64,000 nt of DNA from NCBI GenBank assembly GCA_020796225.1, contig CM036775.1:1443001-1507000 (forward strand), in the 5' to 3' direction. Positions within the stretch are counted from its first letter, which is position 1. Every line of letters begins with the position of its first letter. The stretch comes from Arion vulgaris. Its lineage: Eukaryota; Mollusca; Gastropoda; Stylommatophora; Arionidae. The position numbers and the translations under genes are program-made. The notes beneath the pieces were generated by a model that was not told the DNA's origin, ran no database searches, and worked only from the letters and a program-made list of their open reading frames with translations. Shown here in pieces: positions 21,046 through 32,600 of this stretch.

Positions 21046-21304
21046 CAAAGTGTCTTTGTCATTGCTTGATAAAAAAGAGAGATGGCAAAACAGAACTTTA
21101 TATCAAAATGAAGTTGAACAACACTATACAGTATATGAGATATCAATCTACACTTGTATAAATAACATAGTTACAGCAATAAATATAGATAACATTAACC
21201 CTGTAACGTTTGGTTAACGAAAATTTCAACATTTTCATTTTATTTTGATATGACTAATGAACTGGCCATATTTGGTATTATTTGTGCATTTAAACTTATA
21301 AAAT

Positions 21305-21562
21305 ATATGTGAGCCTGGGTGGTGCCGGAGCCCGCAAGGGAAGCAAAGAACAGTACCATTGCAACCTACATGGCATGTCATAAGAGGCGATTGATGTAGG
21401 ACCTAGGAAGCTACCCTAGTAAATAAAAAGCATCGCCTAAATCGGATGTGCTGGCCTACTTATAGGTGCATAACTGCACAATGTACAATCGCTCTTAGGC
21501 TCAGATTATATACAAATCACACAGAGTGATTAACAAGTGGTCAATATGGAGCGTCCAAAGAT
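21305..21562 (+). mobile_element. SINE-B copy
   Basis: GTGGTGCCGGAGCCCGCAAG head, TAAGAGGCGATTGATGTAGG, AAATCGGATGTGCTGGCCTA and the 3' end GGAGCGTCCAAAGATG. Confidence 0.75.
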
Positions 21563-22610
21563 GAATATATGTTAACTAATGCAAAATGTATAATTTCATA
21601 AAAATTAACAAAAAATTAATTATTTTTGTTTAAGATGACTAATCTCATTGATTAAAGAAAGCTTTTTCTTCTGCGATCGCCCACTATGAATTCATGCATA
21701 GTCAGGGAGTCTGGTATAGCGCATCTGACTGATTTTTGCGCAAAAGTCTACTTACTGTTTTTACGGTGTCCCTAGCCATTCAAGTGAGCCTTCTACGACT
21801 TCAGAGGTAAGAGCATGCTTTTATTACACCGGCATTTTCGATCATGCCGCCATTTTGGATAATCTCTGCAGACATGTTTTTACTTGCTCTTGTCAAAAAT
21901 CACACATTTGTGTACAAAATGGTATCTAATGACTCAGATTACTGTCCTAATCAAGACTATAAGTGTTAGTTCTTTATTGTCTGCTTACTAGATCAGTTGT
22001 GCATCATTTTCTCTTATTTATTATTTATTAATTGGTGTCTTGAAAATATGGAAATATTTACTACAAGTTACAATGTTTCTTGATTACTGCCTTATATATT
22101 GTCCAAACAACTTCATGTTTGGATATATTGTGTAAATATGAAGGTACTAAGAGACTACGTTAATAGTTTTCATGATATATTTCATACTTTTTCTTCCTTC
22201 TTTGTGACTGTATAATTATGTGAAATGTGTAGAAAAATCTATTTTTAGCACCACCAAAACTAGGTCACTGATATCACATGACACTGATATTAAAACCACA
22301 TATCTTGATAGTTCATTCACTTAGCTTTCCAATCATATATAACATGCATATTTTCAATGCAAGGAATATATATGGCTGCTAGTAATAGAGCAGGTCATAC
22401 ACACCAAAAAAAAAAAACTTTAAAATCCATGAACACTTAAGAGTTAAACTGAAAATCTGAAACCACAAACTAATTTTAAAAAAAAAACATCAAATAAACA
22501 TGAAAAAATCGATGATTTTTGTGCTATTAATCCGCGATGAAGAGTCTAAGCGAGCTCCAGCGGGTACCATTGTTGTACATTCATTTTGTCCTATTTTAGT
22601 CGCTGGCTTT
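21563..22610. other. AT-rich intergenic DNA
   Basis: No open frame or gene that I can support. 21690-21815 contains the SINE-G body block (GACTGATTTTTGCGCAAAAG and CGACTTCAGAGGTAAGAG). The rest is AT-rich with short poly-A runs. Confidence 0.5.
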
Positions 22611-22614
22611 AGTG

Positions 22615-22850
22615 CAAGGCGGAGCGGCTAGCCGAATAGATTACAGCGTGGCTCCCATGCAGAAGACCTGTGTTCAATTCACGGTAAGACCAAGGAATTT
22701 GTTTCTGTTGTGGGCATAAATGAAAATTCCTAACCTGAACAGCTGCGCTGCGACTGCACTAGGTATTATATTCTTCAGGCTCTTGTTCCACCTGTCCTAC
22801 ACCGAACGAAAAAACGATACTACAGGCAGTAATGATAGTTGTTTTTTGGT
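22615..22850 (+). mobile_element. SINE-D copy
   Basis: Head CGGCTAGCCGAATAGATTAC, box B-like GTTCAATTCACGG, body GGGCATAAATGAAAATTCC and CCACCTGTCCTACACC. Confidence 0.65.
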
Positions 22851-22924
22851 GCTGATCAGATTTAAAAAAAAACAAATGATTTTTCCGTTTTTTCTTAGTA
22901 CTACTATGTATGTTCACAAGAATC

Positions 22925-24117
22925 TGCTCTAGATATTGTGCAAGAACTAAGTATGCAATATTTGCCCTAAGACAAATTAGTGAAAAGACTATAGAACACA
23001 AAAATCAAATGAATATAGCCTTCATAGACCAAGAGAAGGCATTTGATAGGGTTAACAGAGACATATTATGGGATGTTCTCGAAAACTACGGAATAAAAGG
23101 AACGCTGCTAGACTGTGTTAGAGCCATATATATAGAAAGTGAAAGTGCCATACCAACAAGCGCCAGACTCACAAATTGGTTTCCAGTAACATCAGGAGTA
23201 CGGCAAGGATGTGTTTTATCACCTCTCCTCTTTATTATATACATGGATAGTATCACCGAAATAGATGAAACATCACTCAACGCAGACCAACATAATGAAC
23301 TGCTCTTTGCTGACGACCAGTGTTTATTCCATAATAATATTGAACAGCTTCAAGAACACATAAACTTACTCAACAATAGCTGCCTCAAATACAACATGAA
23401 GATCAACATTCAAAAGACAGAAGTCATGACTATAAGCAGAGAACATAAAGATATCAACATACAAATAAAAGACCAAACGCTAAAGCAGGTGAGAGAATTC
23501 AAATACCTTGGAAGTATCTTCACATCTGATAGTAGACTGGACAGAGAGATCGAAACTAGAATCCAGCAAGCCAACAACATTACATACCAGCTTACCTCAA
23601 TTTTGAAACACCCAGCTATTCCAGTAGTGACTAAAAGACAGATTATAAATTCAATCTTTATACCAACACTGTGCTACCAGAGCCAAACATGGGCACTGAC
23701 AAAAGAACAAGAAAGGAAAATTACCACATGCGAAATGAGATGCCTGAGGAAAGCAGTAAATAAAACAAGAAGAGACCATATAAGAAATGAGGAAATTAGA
23801 AGAACAGTCGGAACAACACCTGCTATTAGATTTATTGAAAAACAGAGACTCAAATGGTTTGGCCACTTGGTCAGAATGAACCCGAATACACCAGTTGCAA
23901 AGCCGTACAACTTGAAAATGGAATCACCAAGAGGAAGGGGCAGACCAAGAAAAAGATGGGTTGATGGAGTTACAGACATCTTAAAACTTCACAATACCAC
24001 ACCATTTCAAGCGTTAGGCGTGCATTATCTCTCGGAAACCGATCATCAGTTAAACCTGCTACGACTAGCGGCAAAAAAGCAGAGAAGGACAAAAGAAAAA
24101 AGACTATGTACACGATC
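22925..24117 (+). mobile_element. LINE-beta' reverse transcriptase, longest open RT frame in the window
   Basis: A 5'-truncated non-LTR element, uninterrupted from 22910 to the stop at 24382. Visible motifs in order: motif A NIAFIDQEKAFDRVNRD (23011-23061), VTSGVRQGCVLSPLLFIIYM (23189-23245), catalytic NELLFADDQCLFHN (23300-23340), KYLGSIFTSDSRLDREIETR, thumb TLCYQSQTWALTKEQ and TTCEMRCLRKAVN, then RLKWFGHLVRMNPNTPVAKP and RGRGRPRKRWVDGVTDILK. Fingers and the upstream endonuclease are missing, so it cannot act alone. Coding proper seems to end near REKRLCTRSS; the frame then runs on through the tail repeats. Its lack of stops points to a fairly recent insertion. Confidence 0.9.
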
Positions 24118-24262
24118 TTCCTGGTTTTACCATTCTACTGCCCACCAATATTCCACTTTTACCATTCTACTGTCCACCAACATCACACTTTTATCATTCT
24201 ACTGCCCACCAATATCACACTTTTACCATTCTACTGCCCACCAATATCACACTTTTTATTTT
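24118..24262 (+). repeat. 32-bp tandem tail of LINE-beta', about 4 units
   Basis: TTTTACCATTCTACTGCCCA plus CCAATATCACAC, about four units, directly after the RT C-terminus. It has the same period as the LINE-beta tail but a different sequence. Confidence 0.85.
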
Positions 24263-24289
24263 TCACTGGAGAAAGTGTTCCGCATCTCA

Positions 24290-24722
24290 GTTATATTAAT
24301 CATCATCATCATCAAGCATCCCTCCCAGAGCTTGGCTCCCATGACAGCAGTCCTGAAAAACTTTCTATTCTGTGCAAGTTGACCGGCGTCAGCAGCAGTC
24401 ATTCTCAGATCATCAATGACATCTTGCACCCATCTTCTTCTAGGTCTTCCTCTCATTCTTCTCCCAGGCATCATTCCCTCCAAAATTATCTTCTCTAGGC
24501 ACTCATGTCGTTTGATGTGTCCGAAATATTTAATTTTCCTTGATGTTATGCTCTTTAATAGCCAACTCTCAAGCTGTTGCAGAACAGAAGCATTTGTTCT
24601 TTTCTCTGTCCATGACATTCTAAGTACTCTTCTGTAGCATTTGCATTCAAAGACATTAATGATCTTCTCTGCCGCTTTGTCAATGTCCACAACCAGATTC
24701 TCACAACCATATGTTGCCAAGG
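24290..24722 (-). mobile_element. LINE-alpha C-terminal fragment, well preserved
   Basis: On the - strand an open frame encodes ATYGCENLVVDIDKAAEKII, CYRRVLRMSWTEKRTNASVL, KYFGHIKRHECLEKIILEGM, RGRPRRRWVQDVIDDLRMTA and FRTAVMGAKLWEG, ending in the (CAT)n/(ATG)n tail at 24298-24313. It is tail-to-tail with LINE-beta'. Confidence 0.85.
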
Positions 24723-24904
24723 AAAAACGCAGACCCGAAAACAGTTATATTAATACTGCTTTTAATATTACTTTTCTTAGTATTAGTAGTATTGTAATCG
24801 TTTCATGGCGCCCGCGCCTCTACAATAATCATCAGTGAGATGCACACCAATATATAAAAAACGAACAGCACTAGTGTAAACCATACTGCACTATGCTGTA
24901 GTAA

Positions 24905-25262
24905 GTGATTACTAAATACTCCAGGCAGACCTATAGGTATTCAGTCTCCTCTAGCAGATGTCAAAGCGTATGCATATTGATGATTCCCATAATGCACTGG
25001 TTAAACATGCACCTCCCTCTGTCCCTCAGGCATCCAGTTCTACTTGTATAATGTGTAATTCCAAACTCTTTAATTCACTGGATTGATTCAACATCACTTT
25101 TAGTGCCCTCATCCAACAGGCGGTCACCAAAGAACATCCCCCTTATCCACTCCCAGACAATCAATACTGTTTATGCAAACCTCTCCGCTCTCTGATTACC
25201 GCAAGCACCCACATGTTCGGGACAGTAGATCCATGTAAGTCTCTGGAGGCTGGAAATCTCAA
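24905..25262 (-). mobile_element. LINE-eta C-terminal fragment, decayed
   Basis: Matches the better copy at 50790-51075: GGCAGACCTATAGGTATTCA, CAGGCATCCAGTTCTACTTG and CCTCATCCAACAGGCGGTC. The - strand contains the RNase H remnant (TVPNMWVLA). Confidence 0.5.
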
Positions 25263-25304
25263 ATGGCAACATTTACTTGTTAAAAAACCATAGTTACTGC
25301 CAGT

Positions 25305-25600
25305 AATATAGCTTTTTTTCGGCGTGTAGGGCGGAAAGGGGGAACAGGTGTCTGGAATTTAATAGCCACATGGCAGTGCAGTCGCTGCGAAACTGTTCAA
25401 GTTATAATTTTTCTGCCATTTGGGAGACCTGGGTTCAATCCCTGATATAGTCAAAGAGTTTTTCTGTTGGGGGCATAAAGAAAAAATCCTAACCTAAACA
25501 GTTGATCTTTCAGCTGCACTAGCCATGTGACATTAAATTGCACAAGCTCATGTCCCTCTGTACTACATCAGCCTAAAAAGTGATATTACATGCAGTAAAG
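25305..25600. mobile_element. Inverted pair of SINE-D copies lacking one head
   Basis: 25305-25412 is the - strand SINE-D body (GTGTCTGGAATTTAATAGCC, GTCGCTGCGAAACTGTTCAA). 25413-25600 is the + strand (GGGAGACCTGGGTTCAATCC, AAATCCTAACCTAAACAGTT, AGCCATGTGACATTAAATTG). The two bodies face each other and could fold back. Confidence 0.6.
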
Positions 25601-25954
25601 ATAGTTGTTTCTTCTTCTTCTTTTTCTCTGTATTCATGACATTTTTTACCATGCCACTCTCTGTGGTACCAGGGTATTCTTGTCAGATGATCAAACCATT
25701 TAATCTGTTGTTCTTTTATAAATTATAATTGATTTCATTCAGTCTTCTACTAATTTCTTCATTTCTAATTGTATCTCTCATTGTTACTCCTGCTGCATTT
25801 CTAAGACATCTCATCTCTGGTGTCATGATTTTCTGCTCATTAGCAGCTGTGAGCGACCATGTTTAACATTGATGATAACATAATGTTGGACAAACATTTT
25901 TTTCTCTCATGAGATCTGATTTAGTATTCACAGATATATACGCATAATATGTAA

Positions 25955-26475
25955 GTAGAGGCTTGCTTTCTTTCCTCCAATCCTGTTTTACCTCACGGCG
26001 TCAGGATAAGAAGAGATTTATAGAATGGGTTTTGTGTGCACTTCATAAAGTGTTTTTGTCGCCTTTGTTTATCTCTGAGGTCCTACTTTGCGTGGGCTAT
26101 CTTTTTTTTTTTGGATCCACAGTATCGGAGTAACAGTAATCTTTGAGGTGTCTGTTGGTAATCTGCTTATGTGGCTGAACCATTTAATTTGTTGTTTTGT
26201 GATGAAGTTCAGTACTGATGTTGTACCCACTTTTTCCTGATGTCTTCATGTCTAAACCTGTCTCTTATTGATACTCCCAGCATTCTACGAAGACACTTCA
26301 TCTCTATTGTGACTAGTTTTCTTCTATCATTTGATGTCAGCGTCCAGGTTTTGGCACTGATAGAATAATGATATTCCGAGAGTTCTACGTATTCATCTCT
26401 GTCGTGACTAGTTTTTTCTATCATTTGATGTCAGCATCCAGGTTTGGCGCTGATAGCATATTTCTCAGACTAAAT
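25955..26475 (-). mobile_element. LINE-zeta C-terminal fragment and 3' UTR
   Basis: On the - strand: ISAKTWTLTSNDRRKLVTIE, MKCLRRMLGVSIRDRFRHED, then KQQIKWFSHISRLPTD with frame lesions, KTLYEVHTKPIL, and the 3' UTR TCTTATCCTGACGCCGTGAG. 26384-26455 repeats part of 26283-26360. This copy shows the source of the 59-bp satellite sequence in its normal context (26198-26255). Confidence 0.7.
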
Positions 26476-26645
26476 AAGAATTCTAAATTAGTACAGTAGA
26501 TATTAGAACCAAAAAAAAAAAAATTAAAAAATCTTTCATCTCCACATGTGTCATGCTGGCTAGTATAGTCAATATAGGAACTCAATAACTTTCAGTTTCA
26601 CTAATAGTTCACTAGTTCTGTTGTTGATTTTCTTCCATACTCTGT

Positions 26646-29600
26646 TCACTTATGGAACCTATGGTCAAATGCTTCAAGGTTATCTTTCAGTTTCATCTGA
26701 TCCTCCTCGCTGAAGCCGATGGAGACCATATAGTTTTCCACAGACTGGTACCTAGAGAGAAATCACACAAATGTAATTATTAGTAAGACTGCTTCAAGTC
26801 TCAAACAAACAGGTAACCCTATAGAATATATTGATTGATTGGTTAGACCGTTATCATTACACTTCAGTGAGTAACCATGCGTGCTCCGATCTTTTCTTAC
26901 ACTGAAAGATCTCAGCGACAGTGCGCGAGCTCCACAGCACAAGCGCAGGACTATGGATGTAATGAAAAGGTGGTAAAAATATTTAGTAGAAACTTTATTT
27001 TAAAAATCTTTCTAATGAATTTAACCCAGGGCCTAGGCTTTCCAGCCTGCTCTTCTTCATTTTAAACTGTCAAGGGTTCTTTTACCTGCTCAACTTGAAC
27101 ACGGTACCTAAGTTTTATCATCAGTCTCCGATAGGACTAGGAACGTGATCCCATCTACACCGAAATCAAGGATCTCTGGAAAAATATTTAGATGGCTTCA
27201 TGAGGGAGCGAACCGAGTACCTTTGGCTCGAGAGACGAGGACACCTAACCTCTAAGCCATAGAGATCTCCTATATAATATAATGGTTTAGGAGTTTGAAG
27301 TACTCAAGTTTCAGCTGTTCAATTTGCATCTTACTAACAATGAGGATGGCCACTGCATATTCAATGGTTGAAAGGACCAGCGCCTAGTATAACAAGCAGC
27401 CATTGCTCGATATCAGCAGCGAGCATGATTCTCATTGACACCAAACCTTTATTTGCCTTGACAATGAGATGCTCAACATGGTTCATGAAACACAAATTCT
27501 GGCCAAATTTCACACCCAAAAATGATAACCCCAGCTTTTCATAATATGCTTCGTTCAAATCAAATAGCAGCAGCTTCATATGAGATACTTCCATCTTTTC
27601 ATAACATGCTTGATTCTGCTGCATTTTCAGTTTGGAGTATATTCATTGCACTTCTGACATGTACAAAGGTGCCTCAATCCCCTTCGTGATATCTCCAACA
27701 GTATCCGGCAACCAACAGTACCAGTTCGATTTTGATTGATGAGACTACTCATAGACCTGTTGTGCTGTTCTTTTCTGGCCCCTCTAATCTTCAATCCCAG
27801 CTCTTGCAATCTAGCAGTTACGTGGATTGGTTTAAATGAAAATCCTCTTTGCAGCGACACTCTATGAGAGCATTCAGAATGTCGCTCTATCCATTGGCTG
27901 ACCCCCTGATATAGTGACAGAGCCAGCTAGCCTGTCTGTTCTCTCACTGCCAACAACATCCATGTGCCCTAGAATGAAGATAAGTATAATTCTGCAAATT
28001 GTTGACACTTGTAGTGGTTCAGTTAATTGCCTGCAAACTGAACCAGCCTATACCTTTAGGATCATACTAAATGAATAACTATCGCTCATGTGGTGCCGGG
28101 CCCGCAAGGGAAGCAAAGAATAGTACCACTGCGACCTACAAGGCATGTTGTAAGAGGCGATTGGGGTAGGGCCTAGAGAAGCTACCCTAGTAAATAAAAA
28201 ACAGCAGAAATCGGATGTGCTGGCCTACTTGTAAGCGCATAACTGGTACAATCGTTCTTAGGCTCAGCTCACATACAGATCACACAGAGTGGTTAACAAG
28301 TGGTGGATATGGAGCGTTCGAAGAATGAGAATGACTGAGAATGCATGCATGAGTGTAGTTTTGTGATTATGCTCGTCTCTATGCTGAGCATCCTATCTTC
28401 ACATAACATGCCTGATTCAGTGCTGTAAACCCCAGTTTCTCACTTAACATCCCAAAACAGTAATTAACCTTCTTATTCCTGGAGCGGCCGAATGCGCCTT
28501 ATCGGTATAAACCCATAGCAGCCGTTACCCGGCGGTATATACCTTTTAAATCGCTTTTTCTATATTTTTCCCTTTGCGAATAGACACGCTAAATTTAGCC
28601 CTGATGTCATTGCAGATAACGGCTGCTGTCAGTTTAGAAATCCGCATTTCTAGTGTTATTGGTTCCAGTATCGCAAATTTTTAAAAAGTTCTTTTATTTT
28701 CTGGAAAACTTGTGATTTATGATTCAGTTGATGGAAAATTTGTCGCAGATCGTGGATAAATCGGATTGATATATAATTAATTCAATATTTGCATCCGAAA
28801 ATTTACGATGCTAGTTCTAGTGTTTAGACGATTTGCGTAACTATTAGTTACGATGAATTACGATTGTCGATGGATGCGAACACCGCCGCTTCCTCCGCCC
28901 CAGGTTGTACAGTTGAAAGAGAATAGTCGCAACAGCTGAGCACTATCAATATCGAACAATTTAGTGAAGAAATAGGTTCTGCAAATGACATTGATTCAGA
29001 GTATTCTCTATTTGTGATTACCGTCATTACGTCACACACGATTTTTACGCGAGGTATTTTTTCAGTTTAGCAAAGTGAGCTAACCAACACATTTGCTCTA
29101 TGAAAATTCAAAAAAATCCAGATCCTTCATGGACACTGTTCCTTTTCATTACATCAATATCTTTCTTTATGTAAACTATATGTGTCGAACTCACCAGTTA
29201 CCTTACTACAGAATGTTTTGGTTTACCGATAAACTGTTGAATGTGTCTGCTTTGTCAAATATAGTGTCAAGAAATAGATTTGAAAGTATCAGCAAATATT
29301 TGTACTTCAATGTCAATTGAAGTACAAATATTTGCTGATACTTTCAAATCTATTTCTTGACACTATATTTGACAAAGCAGGCACATTATTACTACAGTAG
29401 AACCCACTTATCTCGACCTCGGTTAACTCGCCAACCCTATTAAGTCGACGCTTTTGAAGTGGAACCACCAAATTCTCTCTTTGTCTTAGCATTTTCTCAT
29501 CGGATATCTCGATTCTTTTATGTCGCGAACCCTAATATCTCGAGCACAAAAGAGGGCCAAATTTGCCACTTAACGTTGGTTATCTCAATCCCCATGACCA

Positions 29601-32600
29601 TGGGTGTTAACTTATGCTACAGTAATATATACAGTCCAATATTGGCAGGTGTTGACTCATGTAAGTTTCTTTCGTGGGAATGGAGATCCCATTTTGCAAG
29701 AACACAGTATTTTGATTTTTTAATTTACCGTACTTGATTCACTGCGCATGTGCTGAGTTCACGTGAGTTCCTTGTCTGAAGGATAATATGCTGTAGCTAT
29801 TCTGTTTATTTTTTCCATTCTAAAAATGTCTGGAGGTGTTAAGAGAAAACTGGAGAATCAGTCAATAGAGAAAAAGTATGAAATCATACTGCAGCTAGAA
29901 AAAAGAACAAAACCTGCAGACCTCAGTCGTCAGCATGGCATTCCAGCAAACACCATTTCGGGATGGAAAAAGAAGGCAGACGTGATAAAGCAAATGTACG
30001 AGAAGTCTGTCTTTGATCCAGCAATAAAAAACTTAGAATGGCTGAGCACAAAGATGTCGATGATGCAGTGTTTCAATGGTTCACAAATACGCGAGCAACA
30101 AACCTTCCTGTCAATGGTCCCTTGCTGATGGAGAAGGTGGACATCCTTGCTGCAAAGCTAGGACACCCTGATTTTAAAGCAAGTCAGGGGTAGCTGGATC
30201 GTTTCAAAAAGAGGCACAACATTGTCTTCAAAGCAATTTGTTTCAGAGCTGTGTCAGTTTGTATAAATAAAAGTTTGTATCGAGAATCGACGGTGGTTTT
30301 TATTTTATATTGGTAAATTTCTGCTGTTAGTTGGTGCACATATGCCTTTTGTTGTTAGCAAACATGTATGTACATTTTTATAGCATGCCGATCGCTTCAT
30401 CAAACAAATAACACGTGCATGTACATTCTCATTTATTAACGCACATCATGTACATAAAGAAATTTCAAGCACATGTTAATATTTTGCCGCCATATTGGTT
30501 TTCGTTTATCTCGATAATCGGTTATTCCAACGCTTTTGGCAAACCCTGGGCCCGGGCGACATAACCGGTTCTACTGTACATATCTATACCAAATTCGTTC
30601 CATGAGGACAATATGGACATGTGCAAGGTTGAACCTCTGTCTTGATTGTATGTGGGCCCTCATGCCCGTACAAACATGCAGGCTAGGTAACTGCAGGACT
30701 GATAAACTCTCAGATACTGCAGGACTGATCAACTCCATTCATGCCAACCATCAACGGACTCAACTCTACTGTGTGGCAGAGCCGCAGTTAGTGTATCTAA
30801 ATGAAGATGAGGACTGCACCACAAAGGTGTGTGGAAACAAGTGATAGCTGCCCCACATGTAAAATCAACCTGTGTTAGTGAGATTCCTTTTCAACCTTTC
30901 AATTTACATTTATCCTCAATAAAACTGACATTTTGAGTGAAACATACGTTCAATATTGTCATTCATTTTTTATTTCTTCACTTGTATAATTTTTACATCC
31001 AACTTGCATGGTATTGACAACATACATGTTTACAAACTAGTACCTCATCCATTTAACTGTAAATTGGACTTTAAATCACAAATATTGATTAGAAATTGTA
31101 TTTGTTATGAATTTTATTTCACGAGCACTTCTCATTGTTGCTGGGTTATTTCCCTTGCCCTGGGAATTTGGTAGTAACTTTTTCTGAAGGGCTAGGAATA
31201 AGAGGGTTAAGTTGCTAAAGTAATGATGAGAAAATGTCCAAACCTGTCTTCAATGTATGTAAGCAGACTCCTCATCGTCATGGAATCTGATGTACAAAAT
31301 TCTTCTGTCAGGTAGTGCTTCTCAACAATATCTTTGTACATCTGACTTTTGATTGGCTGCAGTCCTTCCTATGTCACAAAACAATAATGAAATGACATAA
31401 AAACTTTCGTTATATATAAATTACTCTGCATTCAACGTATAAAAAAACATGTTTGACCTATTGGCAGCTGCCTGCAATCTATTAAAAAAATATTCTAATC
31501 TCTGCTAACGTCTACCTCAGCTTTCAATAAACTTATTAGTTCTTTCTTTACTCGATTGCTGTTTTGTCTCACAGTGTCAGGATAAGTTTTGTCTCACAGT
31601 GTCAGGATAAGTTTTGTCTCACAGTGTCAGGATAAGTTTTGTCTCACAGTGTCAGGATAAGTTTTGTCTCACAGTGTCAGGATAAGCACAGATTTCTTAT
31701 GGAGTATGGATTTTTGTGTGTGCTTCATAAACAGTGTCTTTTTTTGTTCGCCTCTGTTATCTCTAAGGTTCCCCTATTTGCGTGGACGGTCTATTGCTTT
31801 GAATCCACTGTTTCAGAGCCTTACTTCTCCTTCTTCAAACGCTCCATATCGACCACCTGTCAACCACTCTGTGTGACCTGTACATGATCTGAGCCTAAGA
31901 ACGATTGTACATTGTGCCGTTATGAGCCTACAAGTAGGCCAGCACATCCGATTTCCGTGCTGATTTTTATTTACTAGGGCATCCCTAGTGCCTACATCAG
32001 TTGCCTCTAACGACATGCATTGTAGGTCGCAGTGGTACTATTCTTTGCTTCCTTGCGGGCCCTGGCACCACACAAGCGTTTGACTGATAATAATTTAATT
32101 GTCAAAAAAAAAAATCCCAAACTAAATTTTTGAAAAAGTTTAACAACAAATTACATGACACATACCGTGGACATTGCGTACTCCTCAACCACATAATCTT
32201 TTGACATTCCTAAGCAGGTCAAGATTAAAGCACTTATGATTCCGGTTCTATCTTTGCCGAATGCACAATTTATCATGGCTGGTAGATTTTCTGAATCAGA
32301 AATAAGCTTCAAAGCTGAAACATAATTAAAAAAATGATTAAGCAAGTTGCTCAATTGGTAGTTCATGGGTTAACAAGTCTTTGTGGCATACAGGTTAAGT
32401 ACTCATCTCTAGTTCTAAAGGTACTTGGTTTGCTCCCTTGTGGAGCGACCAGGATTTCTTTCTAGAGATCCCTGATCCTATTGTAGGTGAAATCGAGTTC
32501 TTAGTCCTATCAGAGACGTACGATAAAAACGTAGGTCTTGTGTTCAAGTTGAGCATCTAAAAGAATCCTTGGCAGTTGAAAATCGAGAAGAGCAACTAAA

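Larger units (their letters stand above)
28468..31206 (+). mobile_element. piggyBac element with TTAA target sites, rearranged, in phosphatase intron 3
   Basis: Flanked by TTAA at 28464-28467 and 31207-31210. Ends are inverted: CCTTCTTATTCCTGGAGC on the left, and CCCTCTTATTCCTAGCCC as the reverse complement on the right. 29093-29320 encodes a piggyBac transposase piece: CRTHQLPYYRMFWFTDKLLN and SRNRFESISKYLYFNVN (the conserved 'RNRFE.I..YLHFND' block). The frame then hits a palindrome (29243-29384) and a Tigger insertion (29395-30576). 30590-30850 is a decayed right part with no clear catalytic block. The right end stops 38 bp from phosphatase exon 3. A putative second TIR-proximal GC-rich block lies at 28481-28560. 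Confidence 0.8.

Noticed and set aside
24118..24262. Homology between the 32-bp tails of LINE-beta and LINE-beta'
   Set aside because: Only short words match (GTGTGA, TGGGCA, GGTA), and only when one is reverse-complemented relative to LINE sense; not convincing.
22910..24382. Single 490-aa host protein
   Set aside because: It is a 5'-truncated LINE RT whose frame runs on through its tandem tail; no host gene features.
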